Shown here one piece after another: positions 8,946-18,065 of a stretch of 64,000 nt of DNA. Below the pieces are notes generated by a model. That model was not told the origin of the DNA, made no database searches, and saw nothing but the letters and a program-made list of their open reading frames with translations. The stretch's first letter is position 1. Each line of letters opens with the position of its first letter. The stretch covers positions 806,001-870,000 of the forward strand of contig NZ_JAAKGS010000001.1 in the NCBI RefSeq assembly GCF_011043555.1. Direction: 5' to 3'. Both the position numbers and the translations under genes were made by a program. The DNA is from Sphingobacterium sp. SGR-19. Its GTDB lineage: Bacteria > Bacteroidota > Bacteroidia > Sphingobacteriales > Sphingobacteriaceae.

Positions 8946-10853
8946 ATGAAAATTATATCGAGCCTAATCATCTTGTTCCTCAGCATCGTCCTTTTTTTTC
9001 AGGCTCGTGCCGACGAATTTACATGCGCCGTCAACAGTTCATTTTCCGACTCCATTTCCGAAAATTGGATTATCAAGCATCTCCAGACGGATGAGCCTAA
9101 GATTATATTAAGTAAGCGCCGACTAAACGAAATTAAAAAAGCAATTAAAAAGGATTCGATTGTTAACACCTACTACGATTATCTGTACCAAAACGCGGAG
9201 TCTATTTTGAGTTTACCAATTTTAGAACGTAAAATGGTGGGGCGCCGATTACTTACCGTATCGAGGGATGCATTAAGTAGAATGGGCATACTGTCAACCG
9301 TTTTTGCCGTTTCTAATGAAAAGCGTTTTCTAACCAGACTTAATGAGGAGATAATTGCGGTGTGTAATTTCACAGATTGGAATCCCAGTCATTTCTTAGA
9401 TGTCGCCGAAATGGCTTATGGTGTATCCATCGGTCTCGATTGGTCACTAAAGAAGCTCCCTCCTTCAACCATTGCCCTGGCTAAGAAAGCATTGGTCGAA
9501 AAAGCACTACAACCAAGCTTTAAAGAAAAATACAGCCGCTGGGTAAAAAACAAAAATAATTGGAATCAGGTTTGTCATGGTGGCTTAACGATTGCCGCCA
9601 TCGTTGTGGCGGATGAACATCCGGGCTTGGCTGCTCGAATTATGAACAGGGCTATCGCAAACATACCCATTGCTTTGGCGCAATATGGTCCTGATGGTGT
9701 CTATCCGGAGGGTGCTTCCTATTGGGCTTATGGCACCAGTTATACGTTATTAATGCTCTCGGCCCTCCAATCTGCTTTTCAAACTGATTTTGCACTTGAA
9801 AAAATACCTGGTTTTATAGAAAGTGCCCTGTTTGTGGAAATGCTGACCGGACCATCCGGATTATATTATAATTATTTTGACTCCCGAACGACCAATGCCT
9901 GGGGACTGGAGAAGTATGAATTATTAGCCTGGTTTGCCGGCAAAACTAAAAATAGGAATTACTTTAATCGAGAAGAGTTTATGCTCGCGGCAAAAAAAGC
10001 GAGGCATGACAAGCTACTCGCTTCGAGACTCAGCGGAGCGGCATTACATTGGATCTCGGCAACACGTGATCTACCACAAAAAGCCTTTCCCGAAAACTGG
10101 AAAGGAGATGGTCCCAATCCTTTGATCATCTTTAAATCCAGAAAACATTCCTCTTCTAATTTTTACCTAGCGGCAAAGGGCGGAAGAGCTAATATAAGTC
10201 ATGGCCACATGGACGCAGGATCTTTTATTTTTGAGCTTCAGGGCGTAAGATGGTCTGTAGATTTAGGCTTACAGGGCTACACACAACTGGAAGAGAAACT
10301 TGGATTGAAAGGGCTATGGAGTTCTACCAAAGATAGTAAAAGATGGACATTATTAAGCAAAAACAATTTTGGACATAGCACACTTACGGTAAACGATCAA
10401 CTGCACCAGGCCAACGGAAACGCAACACTGCTGTTTTTTGTTGATTCTGTGACACACCCGCAGGGTCAATTTGATCTCGGGCCATTATTTCCAGACAAAC
10501 TTTCCGCCGCTACCCGAACGTTCCGGAAATTATCCGAAGAAAGGCTGGAAATAATGGATTCATTGACCTTAACGTCAAAGACAGAAACGGTAACTTGGGC
10601 CATGGTGACCCAAGCCGAAGCTGAAATTACGAACGAAGGTTTTTTGCTTACTCAAGATGGCAAAACTTTAGCGGTAACGCTATTGTCACCACTAAACGCC
10701 GAAAAAAAAATAACTTCGTTAGATCCGCCTCCGCTCGAATACGATATGCAGGTTCCGAATTTGAAAAGAATTACTTTCCGCATGGAGGCAGCTGCACTAA
10801 AAGAGCATGGAGGAAACATCAACGTACATTTATCCGGTGAGGATGAGAAATAA
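8946..10853 (+). CDS. Heparinase II/III-family polysaccharide lyase
   Basis: A 635-residue exported protein of the heparinase II/III type, which cleaves uronate-containing chains by beta-elimination. The ATG at 8946 begins a clean signal peptide (residues 1-22, cut near QARA); a TTG 60 bp upstream would bury it. The alpha/alpha toroid (about 50-370) carries NNWNQVCHGG and the active-site-like segment YPEGASYWAYGTSY, whose tyrosine matches the catalytic base/acid region of heparinase II. The C-terminal beta-sheet domain (about 390-635) starts with the family hallmark SHGHMDAGSFIFE and GVRWSVDLG. It is divergent from the SusC/SusD operon and shares its control region. Polysaccharide lyase family 21 or a relative is likely; the exact substrate is unknown. 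Confidence 0.85.
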   Translation: MKIISSLIILFLSIVLFFQARADEFTCAVNSSFSDSISENWIIKHLQTDEPKIILSKRRLNEIKKAIKKDSIVNTYYDYLYQNAESILSLPILERKMVGRRLLTVSRDALSRMGILSTVFAVSNEKRFLTRLNEEIIAVCNFTDWNPSHFLDVAEMAYGVSIGLDWSLKKLPPSTIALAKKALVEKALQPSFKEKYSRWVKNKNNWNQVCHGGLTIAAIVVADEHPGLAARIMNRAIANIPIALAQYGPDGVYPEGASYWAYGTSYTLLMLSALQSAFQTDFALEKIPGFIESALFVEMLTGPSGLYYNYFDSRTTNAWGLEKYELLAWFAGKTKNRNYFNREEFMLAAKKARHDKLLASRLSGAALHWISATRDLPQKAFPENWKGDGPNPLIIFKSRKHSSSNFYLAAKGGRANISHGHMDAGSFIFELQGVRWSVDLGLQGYTQLEEKLGLKGLWSSTKDSKRWTLLSKNNFGHSTLTVNDQLHQANGNATLLFFVDSVTHPQGQFDLGPLFPDKLSAATRTFRKLSEERLEIMDSLTLTSKTETVTWAMVTQAEAEITNEGFLLTQDGKTLAVTLLSPLNAEKKITSLDPPPLEYDMQVPNLKRITFRMEAAALKEHGGNINVHLSGEDEK

Positions 10854-10936
10854 CATGCGGCATACGAACGTTAATGTATTTGGGTTCCTATAAATTTAGC
10901 TTTTTTCATCATACTGCATTTTTTATCGTTTTTAAT

Positions 10937-13630
10937 TTATTTAACCTCTTGATATAAAGTGGATCCCGGTTCTAACAGTTCCATCGACCATAATGCACTT
11001 AGTGCGGCGTATTTAGTGGCTGCCAGCGATTCTCCATGTACGGGCTTCGGAAACGTCTGCGAAAGGTTTCGCATAGCGGACATCGATGTGTTGGCTCCAA
11101 AGCTCCATATATACTTTAGCAGAACGGCGCGATTGCTGGCGGTATTGCTCATAAACTGCTGGTAATAAAGCAAGGGGAGTGCCCGCAGCGTGGAGCGTGA
11201 TCCCAGATCATACATGTCGTTTACCTTGCCACGGTATAGCGGAGGCAAAAAGGAAGCATCCAAATTTTCGAGGATAACCTTTTTTATCGCTTTGTCGTCG
11301 GTTGTCAGCCAAGCCCAAAACAGGGCTTCCGCCTGATAATACCCGGCAGCAGAATATTTGGCATTTGCATAGAATTTAATATTCCGATCCGCAATTTTCC
11401 GATATATCTCGTTGCTGGGATGGTTGTCGATGTAAGCTGCATAAGCTTGCGCAGCCAAGATATCGGCAAGCACCCATGAGGGGCCCGTTTCCTGGCGGCT
11501 GCGCCCGGCTTGCCCAAGACCATACCGTCCGGCGGCAGCATTTCCCTTCGCATAATCCTTTGGTCTGCTCACTTTTAGGGAGTCGGATTTTGCTTCATCA
11601 ATATAGAATGTCTCCGCCCAGTCAAGAAAACGATAGCAGACATCCAGATAGGATTTTCTCTTCTTTTCATCTTTTACATAGCGGGACAGCTGAAATAAAG
11701 CCAATGTCATCTGCCCTCCATCGGCAACGTTGTAGCCACTGGCATGTTCGGAGTAGCCCATCGGAAGAGCGCCACTTGGCAGTTGTCTTTCGACAAGCAT
11801 GTCGCAAAAGTGGATAGCACTTTCCAGGATGTCATTTGGCGATATCTTTGCCCAGAGATCCGTGTTGTTCGCCAGATGCTCCGGGTTTCTTTCCAAAAAA
11901 TCCAGATAGGCTAACATGGCACGAACGCCGTATGCATCTCCAAAATAGTGATGGCTGTACCGGCCGTCGGGATATTTTTTCTGTACGTTGACGAGGTAGA
12001 TGAATGCTTCTAGCATAGAACGCTCCACATCTACTGTTTCATTTATGCGGTCATGGGAATCAGGAGTTTCCAACTCAATGCTCCAATCAAACTGCTGGAA
12101 GGAAAAGCCCGTCGGCACCTCCCCGAATTTTATAATTCTGTCAAGTGTCTCTCCCGGTGAAATTTCTACATCTACCTTCTTTTGGGGTATACCCTCAATA
12201 TGCAAAGAAAGCTTTCCTTTTACCGTTTTTGCAGTAGGGTTTTGAAGAGTAACGACAAACTTAGGAACAACACTTTCCTTGTTCTTTTGAATCGTTGTAT
12301 TGATCGTTGTTTTCAAAACACGAGGTGTATGCAGTATATAATCTGCGACGCCGACCAATGTGTTTCGTAACTGCGGCTGTGCGACGATGCTTTGGGGGCT
12401 AAAACCAAATACGGCAATCGAGGAATGTTTATAGGGTCCACCCGCATGGATATCGAGACGGGCCACTATGTTTCCATCGTCGGTTGTCAAAAGCGGAATA
12501 ACGCGTTTTTCTCTATCCATACGGTGATCATAAATACTTTTGGTATCCGTTCCATTCAATGATCCGGGAAATTCGGCAAGTGTATTTGCCAAGATGGTGA
12601 CATCCTGAACGGTCTGTTGTGCTATCTCTCCGAAAGGAGAATCTTTGGCCGAGATGATGTGTACAGCGTCCTTTATAGACATGGATTGGAAAAAGGGATC
12701 TATAATCCATTGCGGTAAAGTGGTTTCGTTCTCCTGAAAGGGTAGCGACAAGGGTCTAAGCGCTGATGTGGGGGCATATATATCGGTCTCATTTTCACAT
12801 AGGGAAACATCCGCAATGGCAAAGGCCATGCCTTTTTCCCGCCAGACAGTCATTAAGTTAGTGCCCATTGCCAGCGAATCTATACGGGAAGGGCCGAGTA
12901 AAGGGTATACCATGTCTGCGGCGTCCCAACCTTCTGGTATAAAATCAGCCAACGAAACGGTGTAATCTCCCCAGTCCGAGGATAACGGAACAAATGTGAT
13001 CCACTTTTTGTTATCGCGATCTTTGATTTGTAGCGATAACAGATCCATATAGTGGTTACCTTTCGCTTTAAAGGTTAATACGGATCTATTAGGGGCAGCT
13101 TCTTTTACTATCGAAAACTGTGCATATATATCACGCATTCCTCTTTTCTCCGTAGCGAATTCTAACCCTTTCCCGGTGCTGTTTGGAAGGTCTACGGTCT
13201 GGATAGCCGGCTTGTCCATGGATGCTAGCCTCGGTGTCCTTGGCGGTTCGATTATCTGGTAATCATCGATATTTTTGAAGTCAACCACAACCACAGGATT
13301 CACAGGTTGGGGCCTATAATCAAAGCTAGCTGGACCGACAACGATGATGTTTCCGCCATTTGCGAGATATTGGCTGATGGCGGGTCGGCTTTTCGGTGGA
13401 CAGGGTGCGTCTTCACCTATCAATAGCAGTCGGCCTTGATCAACGGAGATATCTGATAGGCCGTCGGCTGTTATATTCCGTACCTCCATTTTTTTTCCTG
13501 CTAGCTCTTTTTTCAATGCTGTAGACTGGTTTAGGGCATCACCAAAAACGAGTATACGCTCCTGTGCTGACAGCATAATAGGAAAAAATATAAACAGTGA
13601 TAAACACACTAGATAAGCTTGCTTCATCAT
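10937..13630 (-). CDS. Exported multidomain protein with toroid-like C-terminus, function unknown
   Basis: I do not recognise this 897-residue protein as a named family. After a signal peptide (residues 1-22) there is a class-I-amidotransferase-like Rossmann segment (about 24-120, with ANGGNIIVVG), then a beta-sandwich resembling a carbohydrate-binding domain (about 140-275, with WGDYTVSLADF). A mixed region and an Ig-like stretch (about 455-545) follow. The last 340 residues are helical and repetitive, rich in Trp, Tyr and His (YFGDAYGVRAMLAYLDF, ASGYNVADGGQMTLALF, YYQAEALFWAWL), as in alpha/alpha-toroid hydrolases and lyases. It is convergent with the lyase gene. A carbohydrate-active role is inferred from position and fold impression only. 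Confidence 0.6.
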   Translation of the reverse strand: MMKQAYLVCLSLFIFFPIMLSAQERILVFGDALNQSTALKKELAGKKMEVRNITADGLSDISVDQGRLLLIGEDAPCPPKSRPAISQYLANGGNIIVVGPASFDYRPQPVNPVVVVDFKNIDDYQIIEPPRTPRLASMDKPAIQTVDLPNSTGKGLEFATEKRGMRDIYAQFSIVKEAAPNRSVLTFKAKGNHYMDLLSLQIKDRDNKKWITFVPLSSDWGDYTVSLADFIPEGWDAADMVYPLLGPSRIDSLAMGTNLMTVWREKGMAFAIADVSLCENETDIYAPTSALRPLSLPFQENETTLPQWIIDPFFQSMSIKDAVHIISAKDSPFGEIAQQTVQDVTILANTLAEFPGSLNGTDTKSIYDHRMDREKRVIPLLTTDDGNIVARLDIHAGGPYKHSSIAVFGFSPQSIVAQPQLRNTLVGVADYILHTPRVLKTTINTTIQKNKESVVPKFVVTLQNPTAKTVKGKLSLHIEGIPQKKVDVEISPGETLDRIIKFGEVPTGFSFQQFDWSIELETPDSHDRINETVDVERSMLEAFIYLVNVQKKYPDGRYSHHYFGDAYGVRAMLAYLDFLERNPEHLANNTDLWAKISPNDILESAIHFCDMLVERQLPSGALPMGYSEHASGYNVADGGQMTLALFQLSRYVKDEKKRKSYLDVCYRFLDWAETFYIDEAKSDSLKVSRPKDYAKGNAAAGRYGLGQAGRSRQETGPSWVLADILAAQAYAAYIDNHPSNEIYRKIADRNIKFYANAKYSAAGYYQAEALFWAWLTTDDKAIKKVILENLDASFLPPLYRGKVNDMYDLGSRSTLRALPLLYYQQFMSNTASNRAVLLKYIWSFGANTSMSAMRNLSQTFPKPVHGESLAATKYAALSALWSMELLEPGSTLYQEVK

Positions 13631-13668
13631 ATTACTTCGTCTTTTTAAAAGGCATCATAGTTTATCAG

Positions 13669-13986
13669 TTACTTACCAAGCAATATATCGACAATATTAG
13701 GATAGTGAATGGTCATGTTTTCGTTAACTACGCTATAACCCGCTCCTTTGTAATCAAAAGAAGTATAAGGAACGTTATGTTTATTCAATATAAATACCAC
13801 ATCACGATACCAATTCGACCGGCTGGGTTCGGGAGTCGTCGTCATAGTACCAACTCCCCTATAAACAATGGGGCAAGCCGTAGGCGGTTAATAAATATGG
13901 CCCATAGAAGTGATCTGTCAGTAGTATATGATGATTGGAAGGTATGGTCAAAAACGTATTGGTTATCTCACTTACGTTTTCGGAAA
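13669..13986 (-). pseudogene. Decayed C-terminal fragment of a GH5-like hydrolase
   Basis: Between the Gfo/Idh stop and the 897-residue gene the minus strand carries protein-like sequence in two frames. The first part reads NTFLTIPSNHHILLTDHFYG and on to AYGLP, then hits a stop at 13859-13861. Ignoring one base in the C-run opposite 13870-13873 restores a frame reading PIVYRGVGTMTTTPEPSRSN, then WYRDV, NVPYTSFDYKGAGYSVV and DILLGK, with a stop at 13669-13671. The pattern SRxxWYRDV...VPYTxxDYKG resembles the tail of family 5 cellulase-type hydrolases. No N-terminal part or start precedes it. Decay is well supported; family membership is tentative. Confidence 0.55.
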
Positions 13987-15375
13987 CTAAATCCCTTCCT
14001 CCTCTATCGTCTTTGCTTCCTTCAACGCTTTAGTCGTCAAATAATACTTCGCTAGTATAAACGATTTTTCCCACGCAGGCAAAACCCCGTCCTTCCGATA
14101 TTGTAAGAATCCGTCCAATACCTTTGCAAAATGGTCTTCATGGCTTAGATAGAGATTTTCCGGAATAATAATTTTATAGCCATCTGATAAGTTCTCTGCT
14201 GTTAAACCTGTTAGGTTGTCGATACCGCTTAGCGCATCCTTCAATTGGGTTCCAAAATCAGGAGTATCCTCATTCGGGGTGACAAAAACAGCCGCTTTAC
14301 CTCCTTCATCAGGCTTGATCTCTATTTTTAACCGATTGGTAAGAAAGTGTGCATAAAACTGATCTCCCCTCCCATCCAACGACTCGGCATGCCACCTAAC
14401 ATCAATGGAAACGGGTATACCTTTAAAGGTGTACGCCAGTTTTCCATTGCTAAAAACATCAATATGATCGTTGCCGACAACATGCTTTTGCAATACAGAT
14501 GGAAAGTTGGATAAGCCGGTTGACTTTTGAAATTGTTCCTTCGATAGGCTGGTTTTCCATCGTTGAGAATCAGTAAGCTTCACATCTTGGTTAATGTCGA
14601 TAACCGTTTCCGATGACAGCATCCATTGTACCAAATCGATATAATGTGTCGTGACATCAACAAGGCCCTCGCCTTGTTTTTCGGTATCAAAAAACAAGGC
14701 CGGACGTAAGAGTGGTTTGCCCGAAACATCCTTGATAAAGTGATGCACACTTTGGAATAGAATCGACGGATCATCATCCTTTACATCCAATAATCCGCCT
14801 GAAAAGTCCTGATTATTTAGTAGCGATTTGACGATCTGATTTTTCACATCGTATCGTTCTGTCATCATATCGTAAACCAATACCTGTTCTTTTTCTCCAT
14901 TACCTTCCATTAACGCTTCCAGTTTACGGTAACCTGTTGCATCGATGACCAAAGGTTTGTCCGCAAAAACGTCTCTCCCCTGCTGAACGGACTTTTGGAT
15001 ATAGTCTATCTTCCGCTGATTATCACCAGCCAGCACCACAACATTCCCTGCTGTAGGATCAAATGCTTTTTCCAAAAAATCTGCTCCAAAATAATCAACA
15101 GTCTCCCATTGTGTCGGCTCACTCTCCCGCGTATTGTATTGTGTGATCAGTTGTTTATATCCTTCCACTGTGGCACTAGAATCTGCAAATAAGTGCACGA
15201 CTGAATCGATACCAGGATGCGTATGTTTCTGCACTAAAGCCGCATGAAAATGCTGTGGATCGATAACGGTCAATCTGGCTTTATCTTCTTCTTTTTGATT
15301 AGCAGGATTCTCACCGGTACATCCAACTCCGCACAGAAGGATTATTGGTAAAGAAAAATAGCTTAATGTTCTCAT
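13987..15375 (-). CDS. Gfo/Idh/MocA-type oxidoreductase lipoprotein with Oxidored_C-like C-terminus
   Basis: A 462-residue protein of the exported Gfo/Idh/MocA group with an Oxidored_C-type C-terminal domain. The start at 15375 (MRTLSYFS) gives a lipoprotein signal ending CGVGC. An upstream in-frame start would place 49 residues, read through the tail of the transporter gene, ahead of it, so it was rejected. The N-terminal Rossmann part opens with RLTVIDPQHFHAALV rather than a standard GxGxxG. The EKP-type motif is ADKPLVID near residue 150. Its start lies 1 bp after the stop of the transporter gene, so it is translationally close to it. It probably oxidises or reduces a sugar in the periplasm; the substrate is unknown. 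Confidence 0.82.
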   Translation of the reverse strand: MRTLSYFSLPIILLCGVGCTGENPANQKEEDKARLTVIDPQHFHAALVQKHTHPGIDSVVHLFADSSATVEGYKQLITQYNTRESEPTQWETVDYFGADFLEKAFDPTAGNVVVLAGDNQRKIDYIQKSVQQGRDVFADKPLVIDATGYRKLEALMEGNGEKEQVLVYDMMTERYDVKNQIVKSLLNNQDFSGGLLDVKDDDPSILFQSVHHFIKDVSGKPLLRPALFFDTEKQGEGLVDVTTHYIDLVQWMLSSETVIDINQDVKLTDSQRWKTSLSKEQFQKSTGLSNFPSVLQKHVVGNDHIDVFSNGKLAYTFKGIPVSIDVRWHAESLDGRGDQFYAHFLTNRLKIEIKPDEGGKAAVFVTPNEDTPDFGTQLKDALSGIDNLTGLTAENLSDGYKIIIPENLYLSHEDHFAKVLDGFLQYRKDGVLPAWEKSFILAKYYLTTKALKEAKTIEEEGI

Positions 15376-15376
15376 T

Positions 15377-16696
15377 TTACAAACTCCATTTTCTAATTTT
15401 ATGTGCATATACCGCGTAGTATATAAGATACAGGTAGCAGGGAAATAATACCCAATACGCTTCGCGTAAACCATATCCATCTGCAAAATATCCATAAACC
15501 ATAGGCAAAATGGCGTTACCACACAGCCCCATGATCATTAATGATGCACCGACTTTGGTAAATCTTCCCAAGCCGTCCAGTGCTAACGGCCAAATACCTG
15601 CCCACGTCAAAGAATTAGAGATTCCAAGCAAGGTAATGAACCAAATAGATATATCCGCCGTATGTCCAAGAAACGTCACTTCCCCATTTGCGTAAACAAT
15701 AAGCAAGGAAAGCACCGCACCCAATACGGTGACAATCTGTAATAAAGTTGTTTGGCTGATGAATCTGGGCGTAACGGCTATCCCCATGAAATAACCTACA
15801 ATCGCCATCGCGAGTGTATAGGAGGGAAATACTTTTGCTTCCACCAGCGAGATTCCCATAGATCCCGCATAATTAATGATGGTATCGATGGAGATAACCT
15901 GTGCTCCAACATGGATAAAGATTGCCACCGCGCCTAAGATGAGATGGGGAAACTGGAAAATACTGGTTTTACTACTATTTGTCTCCGCTATTTCCTCACT
16001 TTCTTCGTCCGTATTTATTTCCGGGAGTGGGGAATACCGCACACCAATACCAATGAGTAGCATGACACAGCCTACGACTGCATAAGGCACGATAACCCGC
16101 CGGATCAATTCATCAAGAGCGGCACTCCGATCTGCGTCGGTCATTTCAGCCAAACTATCAAACATAGCTTGGTCTGTCGGGCGCAATACGGCAGCAGCAA
16201 ATAATATCGGCGCCAGAATCCCGGCAAATTTATTACAGATGCCCATAATACTGATCCGCTGTGTCGCCCGTTCCTTCGGGCCCAAAATAGTGATATAGGG
16301 GTTTGCCGCAGTCTGTAGAATAGCCAGGCCAACACCAATGGTAAACAACCCGATCAAGAATACCTCATAGGTACGGGTCATCGCAGCCGGGATAAAAATA
16401 AATGCCCCTGTCGCCAAGGCGAGAAATCCCACCATCATCCCCTTCTTGAATCCAACCGTTTTTAACAGGTACGAGGAAGGTACTGACATAACAAAATAAG
16501 CGATGTAAAAAGCGAACGCTACCAGATACGACTGGAAGTGCGTTAGTTCACAAGCAATTTTGAAATAGGGTATCAGGATGGCATTAATCCATGATAAGAA
16601 ACCGAAAATAAAAAATAATAAGGCAATAATACCAATGGAAATAGTCGTTTCCCTTTTGGTCAGGCTCGCCACCGTTTTTACCGTTGTTGCACTCAT
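15377..16696 (-). CDS. FucP/NagP-type MFS sugar transporter
   Basis: A 439-residue inner-membrane major facilitator with about 12 hydrophobic segments. FLSWINAILIPYFK near residue 33, AYFVMSVPSSYLLKTVGFKKG in part, and LQTAANPYITILGP near residue 130 match the L-fucose:proton symporter subgroup, which also holds the Bacteroidota glucose/galactose and N-acetylglucosamine (NagP) carriers. It sits between two exported Gfo/Idh genes, 7 bp after one and 1 bp before the other, and in the same gene run as nagA. A monosaccharide made in the periplasm is the likely cargo; GlcNAc is a reasonable guess only. Confidence 0.88.
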   Translation of the reverse strand: MSATTVKTVASLTKRETTISIGIIALLFFIFGFLSWINAILIPYFKIACELTHFQSYLVAFAFYIAYFVMSVPSSYLLKTVGFKKGMMVGFLALATGAFIFIPAAMTRTYEVFLIGLFTIGVGLAILQTAANPYITILGPKERATQRISIMGICNKFAGILAPILFAAAVLRPTDQAMFDSLAEMTDADRSAALDELIRRVIVPYAVVGCVMLLIGIGVRYSPLPEINTDEESEEIAETNSSKTSIFQFPHLILGAVAIFIHVGAQVISIDTIINYAGSMGISLVEAKVFPSYTLAMAIVGYFMGIAVTPRFISQTTLLQIVTVLGAVLSLLIVYANGEVTFLGHTADISIWFITLLGISNSLTWAGIWPLALDGLGRFTKVGASLMIMGLCGNAILPMVYGYFADGYGLREAYWVLFPCYLYLIYYAVYAHKIRKWSL

Positions 16697-16703
16697 CCCT
16701 TAT

Positions 16704-18053
16704 TTAGATTTTGGGTTCCCAACCTTTAGCATATTCCCTGGACCAAAATTCTTGCATGATCTTCTTATCATTGCTTATATGTCCATTAGACGGGTCTATT
16801 TCCAGCTGTTTGCCAGAACGCAAAGCAATATTACCCAACTGTACCAATAAGGTACTTTGATGACCGCTGATAATATCCGAATTTAAATTTTCTCCATTGT
16901 TAATAGCCGAGAACATATTCTGTATATGAATAGCATCCAGTTGCTGAGAAGGATTCGTCAGACTAGTTGTATCAATAGGCCCCGAGTCTTTTACCTCTTT
17001 GACGAGTTTTCCCTTTACATCAAATATTTTATAGGAATTCGCGCCATCTATCTGCAAGGAACCATTAGATCCATAAAACATGACACCAACGTTTGATCCG
17101 TCTGTTGGCGTGCGATTACAGCTCCTTCCTTCCCAGGTAATTAATTTATCTGGACCAAACTCGATGCTGATCATCTGTGTGTCTGGTGTCTCCCAGTCGT
17201 CCTGATAGGCATAACGCCCACCATTTGAGCTTACTCGGGTAGGGTAATCCACCTGCAGCCCCCAACGTGCAAGATCCACCATATGCGTACCATTGTTCAG
17301 TGCTTCGCCCGTACCCCAATGCCAGAACCAGTGCCAATTATAATGGATGAGGTTGTCTTGGAAATCTCTTCGCGGCGCAGGTCCCTGCCACAAGTCAAAG
17401 TCAAGCCATTCCGGTACGGCCACCTTCTTTCCTACACCAATGGACGGACGGTTATTCGCGTACCAAGTTTTAGCGTAAAACACTTTCCCGATTGTACCAT
17501 TATGTACCTCTTGGATACCTTTGACTACATTCGGCCAAGAGCGGCGCTGGTTCCCCATTTGGATAACATTCTTATGCCTATTTACGGCGTCGATCAGTAG
17601 TTCGCCCTCCCGTGGATTATGCCCACAGGGTTTTTCCAGGTACACATGTTTTCCGGCCTGCGACGCCAAAATAGCGGCGGGTGCATGCCAATGGTCAGGT
17701 GCAGCAACGACAAGCACATCCACATCTTTGCTTTCCAGCGATTTTCTGAAATCAGCAAAACCCGTTGGTATTGTCTGCTGGTATTTTGTCAGTCCTTTTA
17801 TACACTTATTAATGGCCCGGCTGTCCACATCACAAACGTGGATGATATCACTATTAGGTTGAGCCGCAAAATTTTGTGCTAATGCATTTCCCCGCGCATT
17901 AACCCCCATCATCGATATGCGCAGCTTATTATTCGCTCCTATGATGTTGTTATAACTTTTGGCGCTAAATGCCGGTAATACACCTCCTACACCAATTGCC
18001 GCCGAAGCAATCAATGTCTTTTTCAGGAAATCTCTTCTTGAATTATTTTTCAT
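16704..18053 (-). CDS. Tat-exported Gfo/Idh/MocA oxidoreductase
   Basis: A 449-residue NAD(P)-type sugar oxidoreductase. Residues 1-33 form a twin-arginine signal (SRRDFLKKTLIASAAIG), so it is exported folded, probably with its cofactor. The Rossmann segment is RISMMGVNARGNALAQNF, followed by HVCDVD, and the EKP motif is VYLEKPCGHNPREGE near residue 130. A C-terminal alpha/beta domain carries DFDLWQGPAP and HWFWHWGTGEALNNGTH, typical of the large secreted Gfo/Idh group in Bacteroidota. It lies 12 bp after another Tat-type Gfo/Idh gene and 7 bp before the sugar transporter. The substrate is unknown. Confidence 0.87.
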   Translation of the reverse strand: MKNNSRRDFLKKTLIASAAIGVGGVLPAFSAKSYNNIIGANNKLRISMMGVNARGNALAQNFAAQPNSDIIHVCDVDSRAINKCIKGLTKYQQTIPTGFADFRKSLESKDVDVLVVAAPDHWHAPAAILASQAGKHVYLEKPCGHNPREGELLIDAVNRHKNVIQMGNQRRSWPNVVKGIQEVHNGTIGKVFYAKTWYANNRPSIGVGKKVAVPEWLDFDLWQGPAPRRDFQDNLIHYNWHWFWHWGTGEALNNGTHMVDLARWGLQVDYPTRVSSNGGRYAYQDDWETPDTQMISIEFGPDKLITWEGRSCNRTPTDGSNVGVMFYGSNGSLQIDGANSYKIFDVKGKLVKEVKDSGPIDTTSLTNPSQQLDAIHIQNMFSAINNGENLNSDIISGHQSTLLVQLGNIALRSGKQLEIDPSNGHISNDKKIMQEFWSREYAKGWEPKI

Positions 18054-18065
18054 AATAAATTGATA

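Noticed and set aside
13597..14055. 152-codon open frame on the plus strand
   Set aside because: It lies opposite the decayed hydrolase tail and the Gfo/Idh end, has low-complexity basic composition and no family character.
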